Source of the DNA: Murimonas intestini
Lineage (GTDB): Bacteria; Bacillota; Clostridia; Lachnospirales; Lachnospiraceae
DNA length: 64,000 nucleotides
Reading direction: 5' to 3'
NCBI GenBank assembly: GCA_003148945.1
Contig: QGGY01000012.1
Span: 62,001-126,000 of the forward strand
Shown: piece by piece, positions 14,659 through 23,807 of the stretch
Position numbering within the stretch: the first letter of the stretch is position 1
Layout of the letters: each line of letters begins with the position of its first letter
Program-made: the position numbers and the translations under genes
Notes under the pieces: model-generated
What the model was told of the DNA's origin: nothing
The model's input: the letters and a program-made list of their open reading frames with translations, nothing else
Database searches by the model: none

Positions 14659-15552
14659 CTAATATTCTACATCGCTTCCCAGACACTTAAACTGGACGAA
14701 GCTGATGATACCTATTACAACTGCAAGAAATACTCCCATGGCATTTGCATAACCGTAATCTGACAGATTAAATGCCTTCTGGTACAGATAGAACATGATG
14801 GTCGTTGTTTCATGGTTGGGGCCGCCCGATGTCAGCAGCTGTATCAGTGAGAAGCACTGGAAGGAATTAATTGTTGTTATAACTACAATGTACAGGGTCG
14901 TGGGCAGAAGACTTGGCCATTTGATCTTCCAGAACACCTGGAATTTGTTTGCCCCGTCCACCTCAGCCGCCTCCACCAGGGATTTGTCAATATTTCCCAT
15001 GGCAGCTATGTATAAGATAATTGGCTGGCCTACTGCTGTGGTCAGCAGGATAATGATGATAGCCATAAGTGCATACCGCTTATCGCCCAGCCACATAATA
15101 TTCGAATTAATAAGGCCGCCTGCCTTCATAACATAGTTTAGAATGCCGGAAAGCGGATCGTATACCCATTTCCATACCACAGCAACTGCTACGGTACCTG
15201 TGACAACCGGCAGAAAAAATACACAGCGGAAAAAAGATCTTGTAAATGCACTGCGCTCATATGTCTGGGAAGCTACAAACAGCGCAAAGATAACTACGAT
15301 GGGGACTGACCCGACTACAATAATGAGAGTGTTCCTGAGAGCTTTTAAAAAGACGGCATCCTGAAACATCTTCACATAATTGTCCACCCCGATAAAGTCG
15401 AACTCAGTCATGCTATATTTAAATAAGCTGGTAAATATCCCCATCCCCATGGGAACCAATACAAATACGATAAAAAACAGTAGGGCCGGAGCCAGAAACA
15501 TGTAGGAAACCATCGTCTCCCTCAAGGCCAGCTTATGTGATGTCTTTTTCAT
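14659..15552 (-). CDS. Sugar ABC transporter permease (MalF type), sialic acid importer
   Basis: A 297-residue membrane protein with about six helices. Its first helix is YMFLAPALLFFIVFVLVPMG, and an EAA-type loop is seen as EAAEVDGANKFQVFWKIKWPSLLPT near 195-220. It forms the heterodimeric channel with the MalG-type partner encoded downstream and receives substrate from the binding protein encoded upstream. GGAGGG lies before the ATG. Composition and operon position match the SAT2-like sialic acid ABC systems known from gut Firmicutes; the substrate assignment is by context. Confidence 0.88.
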   Translation of the reverse strand: MKKTSHKLALRETMVSYMFLAPALLFFIVFVLVPMGMGIFTSLFKYSMTEFDFIGVDNYVKMFQDAVFLKALRNTLIIVVGSVPIVVIFALFVASQTYERSAFTRSFFRCVFFLPVVTGTVAVAVVWKWVYDPLSGILNYVMKAGGLINSNIMWLGDKRYALMAIIIILLTTAVGQPIILYIAAMGNIDKSLVEAAEVDGANKFQVFWKIKWPSLLPTTLYIVVITTINSFQCFSLIQLLTSGGPNHETTTIMFYLYQKAFNLSDYGYANAMGVFLAVVIGIISFVQFKCLGSDVEY

Positions 15553-15642
15553 ATTTTCCCTCCAATTCTATGATTATGTCTGCTCTCTTTAAAGCAGGGT
15601 GCTCCCGAAGGAACACCCCTCAACCCTTAAATACTCTGGTTT

Positions 15643-16950
15643 TTATTTAGCAGCATTTTTGATGGCTTCGTCTGATTTCTGTACAAAATCATCTGCTGCC
15701 TCCTGCGGCTCCTGGTCACCGTTCATGATTGACTGAAGCATCGGGAACCAGTATGTCCTCATCTCTGCAAATCCATCGATAGTGTTGTAATACGGTGAGT
15801 AGTATTTTGTCCAGGAAGCAAGTGTTGCCATCCTCTCGTCACCATAGAGATCGCCAAAGGATTCACGTACAGGGAAGGATCCGCTTCTGACAACATCCTT
15901 CGGTCCCCATTCCGGATCATCACAGAGGAACTGGAGGAATTTCTTGGATGCATCGATTTTAGCCTGGTCGCCATTATCAAAGATGCAGAATCCATTTACA
16001 AGGTACTCTAATTCAGGAACACCATCATCTGACGGGAACGGAACTTCAATAAATTCTACCTTGCTGGCTTCTAAAAGAGCTGCCTGTGTACCTGGCTGTG
16101 CCGGGGACCATAACAGTGTGAATGATGTCTGGCCGTTTGCAAAGTTCTGGATATCATCACCGCCGTTGTATGCGGAACCGTTCATAAGAAGCCCATTGTC
16201 AACAGCATCTTTAATATATTCAAGTGCTTTCACGCCTTTTTCGTCATTAACTGTATACTTTGTAACCTCCGGGTCCGTGATGGAGCCGCTGTATAAGTTG
16301 GCAACAAATGCTCTTGTACCCTGGTCTCCGCCCTGGCCGCTGGCAAATACAGAGCCGGGATTATAGCCTTTGTCATGAAGTGCTGTAATAACAGTTGTGA
16401 AGTCATCTGTTGTCCATCCTTCTTTGATCAGGTCAGCCACGCCTGCATCCTCTGCCATTTGTTTGTTAAATGCCATATAGAAAGGAGCGGAGCTTAACGG
16501 ATACATATATGCCGTATCCCCTGCCTTGCAGGACTGCAGCAGTGTGTCATTATTTACATCTTTCACAAGCTCATCTGTGAACATGTCACTGATATCTACA
16601 AGTTTTCCTGATTTTCCATACTCGATGATACGGCCGGGAGCGTCAAATAATACATCACAGATCGTGCCTCCCTCGATGGCAGCTATGATCTTTTCCGGTC
16701 CTGATGTGAAGTCGATAGTTTCCAGCTTAACTGTGATATCCGGATTCTTCTCTTCAAAAGCAGCGATTACCTTCTGCTCATATGTTCCGGCGCCATCGCT
16801 AGCATTTTCCTGTGTAAATGTGGGGAATGCCCACCAGGTGATCTCTACGGCGTCTCCTGATGAACCGGCCGCATCGGCTTTCACCACTGCTGATGTGAGT
16901 GATAACGCCATTGTACAGGCAAGCATCGTAGCAATAACTTTTTTCTTCAT
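15643..16950 (-). CDS. Extracellular solute-binding protein, probable sialic acid binding, without lipobox
   Basis: A family 1 solute-binding protein of 435 residues. The cationic N-terminus and hydrophobic core ([20 protein letters not shown]) end in VVKADAAG, a signal peptidase I-like site. There is no L-x-x-C lipobox: the only early Cys, at residue 12, is too near the N-terminus. The mature domain starts at [12 protein letters not shown]. Such proteins in Gram-positive cells are normally lipid-anchored (compare the one at 51534), so retention here would need another mechanism. Its place between nanE and the permease genes makes sialic acid, or its anhydro form, the likely ligand. Confidence 0.85.
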   Translation of the reverse strand: MKKKVIATMLACTMALSLTSAVVKADAAGSSGDAVEITWWAFPTFTQENASDGAGTYEQKVIAAFEEKNPDITVKLETIDFTSGPEKIIAAIEGGTICDVLFDAPGRIIEYGKSGKLVDISDMFTDELVKDVNNDTLLQSCKAGDTAYMYPLSSAPFYMAFNKQMAEDAGVADLIKEGWTTDDFTTVITALHDKGYNPGSVFASGQGGDQGTRAFVANLYSGSITDPEVTKYTVNDEKGVKALEYIKDAVDNGLLMNGSAYNGGDDIQNFANGQTSFTLLWSPAQPGTQAALLEASKVEFIEVPFPSDDGVPELEYLVNGFCIFDNGDQAKIDASKKFLQFLCDDPEWGPKDVVRSGSFPVRESFGDLYGDERMATLASWTKYYSPYYNTIDGFAEMRTYWFPMLQSIMNGDQEPQEAADDFVQKSDEAIKNAAK

Positions 16951-16976
16951 ACTTCTTTCCTCCTGAAATTATATTA

Positions 16977-17666
16977 TTATTTTTTAATTGCTTCTACGTA
17001 ACGTTTCGTAATATCCATAGGCCTTGTAATGGCCGTACCTACCACTGCTGCCAGCGCGCCTGTATCAAGAGCCTTTTTCAAATCCTCAGGGCACCAGATC
17101 CCGCCCTCTGCAATGACAGGCTTTCTGCACTCTCTGGCCAGTGTTTCCATCATATGAAAATTTGGTAACTGAACACCACATGTATAAGGCGTATATCCGC
17201 TCATAGTTGTGCCTATGAAATCAAACCCTATCTCTGCTGCATGCATTCCTTCTTCTATAGTAGAGCAGTCTGCCATAAACAGCTGGCCGGGATACTTCTG
17301 CCTCACTTCTCCAAAAAAATCATCCACTGTCTTTCCCTGAGTCCGTTTCCGGTCTGTGCAGTCGGCAGCTATGATTTCACAGCCGCATTCCACCAGGGCA
17401 TCTACTTCTTCTATCGTGGGTGTAATATAAACATCACTGTCTTCATATACTTTTTTTATGATTCCGATTACAGGAAGGTCTACCAGTTTTTTGATTTCTG
17501 TGATATCCTCTACTGTATTGGCCCTGATTCCGGATGCTCCGCCTAACATTGCCGCATATGCCATTCTGGACATGATAAACGAACTGTAAAGCGGCTCTTC
17601 CTCCAGCGCCTGACAGGAGACGATCAGCCCTCCCCTGATTTGTTCAATTACCTGCTGGTTTGTCAT
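16977..17666 (-). CDS. nanE: N-acetylmannosamine-6-phosphate 2-epimerase
   Basis: Converts ManNAc-6-P to GlcNAc-6-P. This is a TIM barrel of 229 residues, usual for the family. Visible blocks are [58 protein letters not shown] (the catalytic Lys/Glu region), [27 protein letters not shown] and [16 protein letters not shown]. It is the first gene of the leftward nan operon, with an AGGGAGGG ribosome site, transcribed divergently from nanA. It links ManNAc kinase to amino-sugar catabolism; nagA and nagB are not in the window. Confidence 0.93.
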   Translation of the reverse strand: MTNQQVIEQIRGGLIVSCQALEEEPLYSSFIMSRMAYAAMLGGASGIRANTVEDITEIKKLVDLPVIGIIKKVYEDSDVYITPTIEEVDALVECGCEIIAADCTDRKRTQGKTVDDFFGEVRQKYPGQLFMADCSTIEEGMHAAEIGFDFIGTTMSGYTPYTCGVQLPNFHMMETLARECRKPVIAEGGIWCPEDLKKALDTGALAAVVGTAITRPMDITKRYVEAIKK

Positions 17667-17744
17667 CCATTTCCCTCCCTTCTCTGGAAATTAACCAAAT
17701 TTCCTTTATTATTGATTTGTTTTTTGTAATTTTTAACTATACTA

Positions 17745-17773
17745 ACCATATCACATTCGGATATTTTTTTCAA
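17745..17773 (-). promoter_or_regulatory. Promoter of the leftward nan operon
   Basis: On the minus strand TTGAAA (17768-17773), a 17-nt spacer and TATGGT (17745-17750). The nanE-nanA gap is very A/T rich with long A and T tracts. No clear RpiR operator palindrome could be defined by eye. Confidence 0.5.
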
Positions 17774-17809
17774 TATCTTTTTTAGAAAAAAAATTTTTTT
17801 CATTAATAC

Positions 17810-17838
17810 TTGTTTCTATTGGTCAAAAATGGTATAAT
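17810..17838 (+). promoter_or_regulatory. Promoter of nanA and the esterase gene
   Basis: TTGTTT (17810-17815), a 17-nt spacer and a perfect TATAAT (17833-17838), about 60 bp before nanA. Confidence 0.7.
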
Positions 17839-17899
17839 TCTCTCTATAGAAATGGAAACTCTGTAGACATTATACAAATAACCAAAAAGGAGAAAGAAA

Positions 17900-18817
17900 A
17901 TGTCAAAATATGATGTGAATCGCTTTCGGAATGTAACTGTAGCCCTAAATACTCCGTTTACCGCTTCAGGCGACCTGGATCTTGCTGCAGCCAAAAAGCT
18001 TACCCGCTATTACATAAACAAGGGGATCAAAAGTCTTTACGTCTGCGGAAGTACAGGGGAAGGTTTCCTTCTTGACAATGAAGAACGCATGAAGCTTGTG
18101 GAAGCTGTTGTGGATGAAGCCGGAGACGACCTGTCTGTGATCGTACATGTGGGATGCCCTTCCACAAGACACGCCGTCATGCTTGCAGCCCATGCACAGA
18201 AGGCCGGCGCTGCCGCCACCTCTGCTGTACCCTGTGTCTATTATCACCTGGGGGAGGAAAGTGTTTACCAGCACTGGACAAAGATAACAGAGGCCGCAGA
18301 TCTTCCATTCTTTATCTACAATATTCCGCAGCTGACAGGCTTTAACCTGTCCATGCCGCTGTTTAACCGCATGCTGGAAAATGAACGGGTTGCCGGTATC
18401 AAATGCTCCTCTGATCCCTGCCACGATATTCTCCGTTTCAAGCAGGCCGGAGGCAAAGATTTTATTGTATTTAATGGTCCTGATGAACAATTTCTGGCAG
18501 GCCGCCTGATGGGCGCTGATGCGGCTATCGGCGGTACATACGGCGCCATGCCCGAGCTGTATCTGAAGCTGGACGAGCTGATCCGCCGGGGTGAGATAGC
18601 CAAAGCACAGGAAATGCAGGTGAAAGTGACGCTATTCATTTACCGTCTCTGCTCTTTCCCGTCTATGTACGGAGCCTGCAAGACCATAATCAGGATGGAC
18701 GGCGTCAATATCGGGGACCCGCGTCTCCCGTTTTTGCCTGTTGATGAGCACGACCCTGAGATCATAAAGCTGTATCAGGATATCCGCAGCGCTGTAGAAG
18801 AGACTAAAAACTGGTGA
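17900..18817 (+). CDS. nanA: N-acetylneuraminate lyase
   Basis: Cleaves N-acetylneuraminate to ManNAc and pyruvate. It has 305 residues of the DHDPS/NAL aldolase family. NTPFTASGDLDL opens the barrel, VCGSTGEGFLL is the pyruvate-binding GSTGE motif, YNIPQLTGFNL holds the catalytic Tyr in the form usual for sialic acid lyases, and VAGIKCSSDPC holds the Schiff-base lysine. GGAG precedes the ATG. It is divergent from the nanE-transporter-kinase operon and cotranscribed with the SGNH esterase. Together with NanK and NanE this gives a full route from Neu5Ac to GlcNAc-6-P. Confidence 0.9.
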   Translation: MSKYDVNRFRNVTVALNTPFTASGDLDLAAAKKLTRYYINKGIKSLYVCGSTGEGFLLDNEERMKLVEAVVDEAGDDLSVIVHVGCPSTRHAVMLAAHAQKAGAAATSAVPCVYYHLGEESVYQHWTKITEAADLPFFIYNIPQLTGFNLSMPLFNRMLENERVAGIKCSSDPCHDILRFKQAGGKDFIVFNGPDEQFLAGRLMGADAAIGGTYGAMPELYLKLDELIRRGEIAKAQEMQVKVTLFIYRLCSFPSMYGACKTIIRMDGVNIGDPRLPFLPVDEHDPEIIKLYQDIRSAVEETKNW

Positions 18818-18835
18818 CACACAGGAGTAAAAAAT

Positions 18836-19477
18836 ATGGAAAAAACAATTGTTTGTTTTGGGGATTCTAATACACATGGATATAAATCAGAGGACGGAGG
18901 CCGCTTTACAAGAGAAGAACGCTGGCCCTGCCTTCTGGAAAAATATCTGGGAGATGGGTACTATGTGACAGAAGAAGGCTTGAGCGGCAGGACTACTGTC
19001 TTTGAAGACCCGCTGTTTGAAGGACTAAATGGAATGTCTTCCATTTTTTCATGTCTCATGAGCCATGAACCCGTAGATCTGCTTATCATAATGCTTGGAA
19101 CAAATGATACAAAGGACCGTTTCCACGTAAACGCGGAAAATATAGGAAAAGGCCTGGAACGGCTGGTAAATAAAGCTATTTCTGTAAAGGATGCATGGAG
19201 GAACAGGCCAAATATTCTCATTATCACCCCTGCCCCCATTGGAAGCGGCTATGAAAAAACCGCTGTCGCAGGAGAGATGGGCACAGACTGTATTGAAAAG
19301 TCAGAAAACCTCCACATATGGTTTAAAGATGTGGCAGGACGCCTTGGCTGCCATTATCTGAACGCCGGGGAGATAGACGGTATCAGTATGCATCCCAATG
19401 ACTACATGCACCTGGATAAAGACAGCCATGAACGCCTGGCCCGCCGTCTGACAGATATTATTCCTGAAATTGTCTGA
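18836..19477 (+). CDS. SGNH/GDSL hydrolase, possible sialic acid O-acetylesterase
   Basis: The 213-residue cytoplasmic esterase has block I CFGDSNTHGY with the nucleophile Ser, the block III GTND motif in IIMLGTNDTKD, and block V MHPNDYMHLDKDSH supplying the Asp-His pair. GLSGRTTVFEDP places it in the arylesterase-like subgroup. It lies 18 bp after nanA with a good ribosome site and ends before a strong terminator, so the two are an operon. Removal of O-acetyl groups from imported sialic acids is a reasonable inference from position only; there is no signal peptide. Confidence 0.82.
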   Translation: MEKTIVCFGDSNTHGYKSEDGGRFTREERWPCLLEKYLGDGYYVTEEGLSGRTTVFEDPLFEGLNGMSSIFSCLMSHEPVDLLIIMLGTNDTKDRFHVNAENIGKGLERLVNKAISVKDAWRNRPNILIITPAPIGSGYEKTAVAGEMGTDCIEKSENLHIWFKDVAGRLGCHYLNAGEIDGISMHPNDYMHLDKDSHERLARRLTDIIPEIV

Positions 19478-19546
19478 CCCCGCTCGGCGGCATATATTAA
19501 AATTTAAATATACTCCAGGCTGCCGGTATTTCTTCATAATTATGTT

Positions 19547-19593
19547 AAAAGCCGCTGTGAGAGAACTGTTATTTCTCTCACAGCGGCTTTTTC
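19547..19593. terminator. Bidirectional terminator between the nanA operon and the PTS IIC gene
   Basis: AAAA-GCCGCTGTGAGAGA, a short loop, TCTCTCACAGCGGC-TTTTT. The 14-bp stem has A- and T-tracts at both ends and serves both convergent transcripts. Confidence 0.92.
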
Positions 19594-19621
19594 TAAAACA
19601 GATGTAATTATATCTCTGATA

Positions 19622-20686
19622 TTACAGATCCAGCTTCATTTCCCCAAACTTAATCAGGCCCTTTTTCCTCATGAATTCTGATATCAGCAGTGTAACGATC
19701 GCCGGAAGTATAAAGTGGATCAGGCTCATTTTCAGAAGGACTACTGTGGCTCCTTCTGCAGGGACCATGGTCTGGAAGGTCATGATCTGTCCCACAAGTC
19801 CGGCTGTTCCCATCCCTGATCCGGTGGCATTGTTCGTCATCTTAAACAGCATAGTCCCCACAGGCCCCAGTATCGCACTTGAGAGGATGGCAGGCAGCCA
19901 TATCAGCGGCCTCCTTACAATATTAGGCACCTGGAGCATAGATGTGCCGATCCCCTGTGCCAGCAGACCGCCGATCTTATTCTCTCTGTAGCTGGCAACG
20001 GCAAATCCTATCATGTTGCAGCAGCAGCCCACTGTGGCAGCGCCCGCGGCAAGTCCCGACAGGTTCATGATGATTCCCAGAGCAGCCGAACTGATTGGGA
20101 GTGTCAGGATCATTCCCATGACAACGGATACAACTATTCCCATGAGGAATGGCTGCTGCTCTGTCCCCCAGTTGATAATAGCGCCCAGCCCTGTCATAAA
20201 GCTGGATATGGGCGGCCCTGCAAGAAGCCCTACTGCCGAGCCGGCCATGATGGTTACTATTGGTGTCACCAGAATATCTATCTTCGTCTTTCCTGATACG
20301 AGATGGCCCACTTCAATGGCTATGTATGCTGCAATAAAAGCTCCCAGAGGTTCCCCTGGTCCGGCAAGCAGCACATTGCCCTCTGTGATCAGGGTTCCTG
20401 CCAGTATCTTGCTGGCATAGCCTCCCACTGTTCCTGCTGTTGCTGCCGACAGGACTACAAGGGGGCTCTCCTTAAACCTATATGCCACACCCACGCCTAT
20501 GCCCGCGCTGGTCATGGCCGCAGCCACTTTTCCCAGCTGGAAGATAATGGCCCCTGCTTCCCCGCCTATGAGATTTCCCAGCTGCTGGATGATCGTGCCC
20601 ACGATCAATGTGGCAAACAGCCCCTGGGCCATACCGGTCAGGCCGTCAATAAAAATCCTGTTCAGATATTTCTTTATCAGTTTCAT
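19622..20686 (-). CDS. Stand-alone PTS EIIC-type membrane transporter (PTS_EIIC_2 family)
   Basis: A polytopic membrane protein of 354 residues with roughly nine hydrophobic segments. FIDGLTGMAQGLFATLIVGTIIQQLG begins the domain; GPGEPLGAFIAAYIAIEVGHLVSGKT and AATVGCCCNMIGFAVASYREN are characteristic of the PF13303-type IIC family. No EIIA or EIIB is fused or adjacent, so it may be a transporter of unknown substrate rather than a working PTS. The start at 20686 is preceded by GAGGAGGAG; the longer reading to 20746 would cover that site. A Cys triplet (GCCCN) in the middle is a striking local feature. Confidence 0.8.
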   Translation of the reverse strand: MKLIKKYLNRIFIDGLTGMAQGLFATLIVGTIIQQLGNLIGGEAGAIIFQLGKVAAAMTSAGIGVGVAYRFKESPLVVLSAATAGTVGGYASKILAGTLITEGNVLLAGPGEPLGAFIAAYIAIEVGHLVSGKTKIDILVTPIVTIMAGSAVGLLAGPPISSFMTGLGAIINWGTEQQPFLMGIVVSVVMGMILTLPISSAALGIIMNLSGLAAGAATVGCCCNMIGFAVASYRENKIGGLLAQGIGTSMLQVPNIVRRPLIWLPAILSSAILGPVGTMLFKMTNNATGSGMGTAGLVGQIMTFQTMVPAEGATVVLLKMSLIHFILPAIVTLLISEFMRKKGLIKFGEMKLDL

Positions 20687-20861
20687 CTTCTCCTCCTCTT
20701 CTCTCCTTCGCTCCATGCTGACCGTCCATTGTTTGACAGCTGTCATGTCACCCTAGTAAAGTATCATAATTTTACAGAATTATCAAGAGGTTTCATACGA
20801 AAATCCGGGAGTTACAGCGCCAAAATAATATAAACAGCATATCTCCCCCCACAGAATATTC

Positions 20862-20890
20862 TTTACTTTGCAAATGGAATATTGTATTAT
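20862..20890 (+). promoter_or_regulatory. Promoter of the GH3 gene
   Basis: TTTACT (20862-20867), a 17-nt spacer and TATTAT (20885-20890). It predicts a start near 20897, inside the inverted repeat at 20893-20935. Confidence 0.65.
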
Positions 20891-20892
20891 TT

Positions 20893-20935
20893 CCTATAGG
20901 TAACTGATCATATATTGAATGGTTACTCCTATAGG
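20893..20935. promoter_or_regulatory. Inverted repeat at the GH3 transcription start, candidate operator
   Basis: CCTATAGGTAAC and GGTTACTCCTATAGG are arranged head to head around a 16-nt A/T-rich centre, starting just after the -10 element. Each arm contains the palindrome CCTATAGG. It could bind a dimeric repressor or fold into a 5' UTR hairpin. Confidence 0.5.
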
Positions 20936-20969
20936 TTCGATCAAAGTCAAATACGAGAAGGAATTTATC

Positions 20970-22283
20970 ATGAGACAAACACGGCGCTTCTTACTTGCCG
21001 TCTCTCTGGCAGCTGCCATCACCTTGAGCGGCTGCAGTTTATTCGGAGATTCTGCAAGTGATGTTACCGAAAAGGAAACTGCAGAAAAAGTTATACAGAA
21101 TACAGAAGCTGACACTGCCTCCGGGCAGGATAATACAGAAACAGAGAGTCCTGATTCTTGGGAGACACAGCCAGTAACAGAAACAGAAAAACTTCAGGAG
21201 ACGAACGCGCCCGTGCAGGCCGATTCCGCCAGGGAGCAGGCACAGCACATTCTGCTGGGTATGACTCTGGAAGAAAAGGTTGGCCAGATGTTTTTGGTAA
21301 CTCCTGAAATGATCGACATGTACACTGACGGAAGTGTTATATCCTGCAATGACTCAATCACAGAGAACATACAGAAATACCATCTGGGCGGCATTGTTCT
21401 TTTCGAAGGGAACATATTAAACCGTACACAGACAGCTGAAATGATAGCTGAATTTCAAAGCGCCAGCGATACAGGGCTTTTTATCGGCGTAGATGAAGAA
21501 GGCGGTATCGTCTCCAGGATAGGGCGTAACCCTGAGATGGACTGCACCTGGTTTCCCAATATGAGGGAGATAGGAGATACAAATGATACCTCAAAGGCCT
21601 ACGAGGCTGGGGATACCATCGGCCGGGAAATACGGGAGCTGGGATTTAATCTGGACTTTGCACCTGTGGCTGATGTGGCTACCAATCCGGAAAATACAGT
21701 GATCGGTGACAGAGCTTTTTCTTCTGATCCCCAGGTGGCTGCTGCAATGGTCGCACAGGAGATCTACGGGCTTCACAACAATAACGTAGCCAGCAGCATC
21801 AAGCATTTTCCCGGACACGGAGATACTTCCACAGATTCCCACACGGGATTTTCTGCCACAGACCAGGACCTGGAAGGGCTGCGCAGTACAGAGTTTGTGC
21901 CGTTTAAGGCCGGCATCGGAGCCGGGACTGATATGGTCATGGTCTCTCACATTGCCGCGCCTGCCGTAACCGGAAATAATGACCCAGCGTCCCTTTCATT
22001 TGAGATGATCACCGGGCTTCTCAGAGATGAACTGGGCTATGACGGTGTAGTGATCACCGATTCACTTCAGATGGGCGCTATAACAGAATACTACACAGCC
22101 TCAGAAGCTGTCCTGGCTTCTCTGAATGCCGGAGCTGACATATTTCTCATGCCGGCATATCTGGGGGAATCTTATAACGCTGTATTAAACGCTGTGCAGG
22201 ACGGAAGCATTCCCGAAAGCCGGATAGATGAGTCCGTAATGCGAATATTACAAGTAAAAATAAACAGGAATATTTTATCTTAA
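20970..22283 (+). CDS. GH3 beta-N-acetylhexosaminidase lipoprotein (NagZ type)
   Basis: A surface lipoprotein of 437 residues. The signal peptide MRQTRRFLLAVSLAAAITLSGC has a lipobox with Cys22. A Thr/Glu/Ser-rich linker follows, then the GH3 barrel from about residue 85 (ILLGMTLEEKVGQMFLV). IKHFPGHGDTSTDSH matches the NagZ signature whose Asp/His pair catalyses GlcNAc removal; VITDSLQMGAI carries the nucleophile Asp. In Gram-positives such enzymes act on peptidoglycan or released muropeptides outside the membrane. The ATG at 20970 follows AGAAGGA; a longer reading would add residues before the signal peptide. It is followed 17 bp later by a membrane-anchored serine hydrolase gene. Confidence 0.9.
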   Translation: MRQTRRFLLAVSLAAAITLSGCSLFGDSASDVTEKETAEKVIQNTEADTASGQDNTETESPDSWETQPVTETEKLQETNAPVQADSAREQAQHILLGMTLEEKVGQMFLVTPEMIDMYTDGSVISCNDSITENIQKYHLGGIVLFEGNILNRTQTAEMIAEFQSASDTGLFIGVDEEGGIVSRIGRNPEMDCTWFPNMREIGDTNDTSKAYEAGDTIGREIRELGFNLDFAPVADVATNPENTVIGDRAFSSDPQVAAAMVAQEIYGLHNNNVASSIKHFPGHGDTSTDSHTGFSATDQDLEGLRSTEFVPFKAGIGAGTDMVMVSHIAAPAVTGNNDPASLSFEMITGLLRDELGYDGVVITDSLQMGAITEYYTASEAVLASLNAGADIFLMPAYLGESYNAVLNAVQDGSIPESRIDESVMRILQVKINRNILS

Positions 22284-22300
22284 AGGGGAGCATTATCTAT

Positions 22301-23806
22301 ATGTTAAAAAAATACAGAGAATATATAAAACCGGTCCTGCAGGGCTGCGCTGTCCTGTTCTTCGCTGTCCTGCTGGGCATCTGGGCCGGATCTGATCCGG
22401 CCATCCCCGCTTCTGTCCCTGAGGCAGAAACGGAATCCGGGGCCTGGCGCCCCGGCAGCAGCCGGACGGAGTCTGAAACTCAAGTCCCCCCTGCTCCCGG
22501 CAGTTCTGAAATGGCGTCTGGATCTGATACAGAAGCCCCAGCCGGATCAGGCGCAGCTGCAGTAGTCGAATCTGATGCAGAAACAGAGGCTGAATCCGAT
22601 ACAGATGCTGCGGCTGAATCAAATGCAGGCGCCAAGTCAGAAGAAGAGACGGAAACAGACAGCAGGAAAGGAACTGGAAATGTCACCGGGAACGGCTCTG
22701 AAAATACTACGGAAAAAGACTCTGAAAATACCACAAAGAACAGCTCTGAAAGCGGAACGGAGACAGAGATAGAGACAGAAGGGCATATGGATGTGGACCG
22801 CCTGTACAAACCGGGTGATATCCTCCGGACAGACAGTGAAAATCCTCTTCTTCCGTACTCACAGTACAAAATATCTGATGAGCAGGCAGACTGGTTCATA
22901 ATTCCTGAGGATTTTATCGAAGCGTATCTCAAAAAATATAAGCTTATAACTTCAGATATAAAGATAGAGATCACAGAAGCCCCTCTCTCCTGGACAGACC
23001 TGGAGACTATATTGACATATATGACAGACAGATACGAAGGAAGGTGGAGCATTTATGTAAAGGATCTGAAAAATGACAGATCTATCATCATCAATGACCA
23101 GCCCATGGAAGCTGCCAGCCTGATCAAGCTCTACATTATGGGGGCAGTATATGAACAGATGGGAATGAATGCCATCGATGACAATCTGACAATCTCCGAC
23201 GCTCTGTATAATATGATCACTGTCAGCGACAACGAGTCAGCGAACACTCTTGTGCGTGCGCTGGACCCTGACGGCGATCATTCCAAAGGAATGGTAATTG
23301 TCAACAATTTCATCCGGGAATACGGTTTTACAAACACTGAACAGGTCAACGGGCTGGCTGATCCCAGTCTCTGGTCTGATGACGGACGCCTGAACCAAAC
23401 CTCCGCCAAGGACTGCGGTATGTTCCTGGAATATGTCTACAGGGGGGAAATGGTCTCCCATCTGGCTTCCAGGGAAATGGAATCCCTGCTTCTGGGCCAG
23501 GAGATCGACTATAAAATACCGGACAGCCTGCCGTCTGAAGTAGTTTCAGCAAGTAAGACAGGGGAGGTAGAAGGGTGCGAAAATGACACGGCTATCGTCT
23601 ATTCACCGGGAGGAGACTATATCATCTGCATTATGTCAAATGGCTGGTCAGATGACGCACAAGCCGTCAGCAGGATCCATTCCTTAAGTGAAGCTGTGTA
23701 TGCCTTTTTCAATCCTGATTCCGGATATACTATCACGCTTCCTGAAGGACAGCTGGAAGAAAGTGCACCTCTGACAGAATACGATATACTGGAGGAGACT
23801 GAATAA
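22301..23806 (+). CDS. Membrane-anchored class A beta-lactamase-related serine hydrolase
   Basis: The 501-residue protein has an N-terminal membrane anchor (about 12-30, LQGCAVLFFAVLLGIWAG) and a long low-complexity Glu/Thr/Ser/Ala/Asn linker (about 38-165) with repeated SENTT-like units. The penicillin-recognising domain follows: SLIK gives Ser273-x-x-Lys276, SDN is at 309-311 and KTG at 419-421. These three motifs define the serine beta-lactamase/DD-peptidase fold. The beta-lactamase Glu166-type loop could not be identified, so a D,D-peptidase or other cell wall role is as likely as antibiotic hydrolysis. Cotranscription with the GH3 lipoprotein gene favours wall remodelling. Confidence 0.82.
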   Translation: MLKKYREYIKPVLQGCAVLFFAVLLGIWAGSDPAIPASVPEAETESGAWRPGSSRTESETQVPPAPGSSEMASGSDTEAPAGSGAAAVVESDAETEAESDTDAAAESNAGAKSEEETETDSRKGTGNVTGNGSENTTEKDSENTTKNSSESGTETEIETEGHMDVDRLYKPGDILRTDSENPLLPYSQYKISDEQADWFIIPEDFIEAYLKKYKLITSDIKIEITEAPLSWTDLETILTYMTDRYEGRWSIYVKDLKNDRSIIINDQPMEAASLIKLYIMGAVYEQMGMNAIDDNLTISDALYNMITVSDNESANTLVRALDPDGDHSKGMVIVNNFIREYGFTNTEQVNGLADPSLWSDDGRLNQTSAKDCGMFLEYVYRGEMVSHLASREMESLLLGQEIDYKIPDSLPSEVVSASKTGEVEGCENDTAIVYSPGGDYIICIMSNGWSDDAQAVSRIHSLSEAVYAFFNPDSGYTITLPEGQLEESAPLTEYDILEETE

Positions 23807-23807
23807 T

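Noticed and set aside
18836-19477. SGNH hydrolase considered as a secreted sialate esterase
   Set aside because: No signal peptide or membrane anchor is present, so it is placed in the cytoplasm.
22480-23052. Long minus-strand Ser/Val-rich frame opposite the serine hydrolase linker
   Set aside because: It mirrors the Glu/Thr/Ser-rich linker; the plus-strand gene has clear catalytic motifs and operon context.
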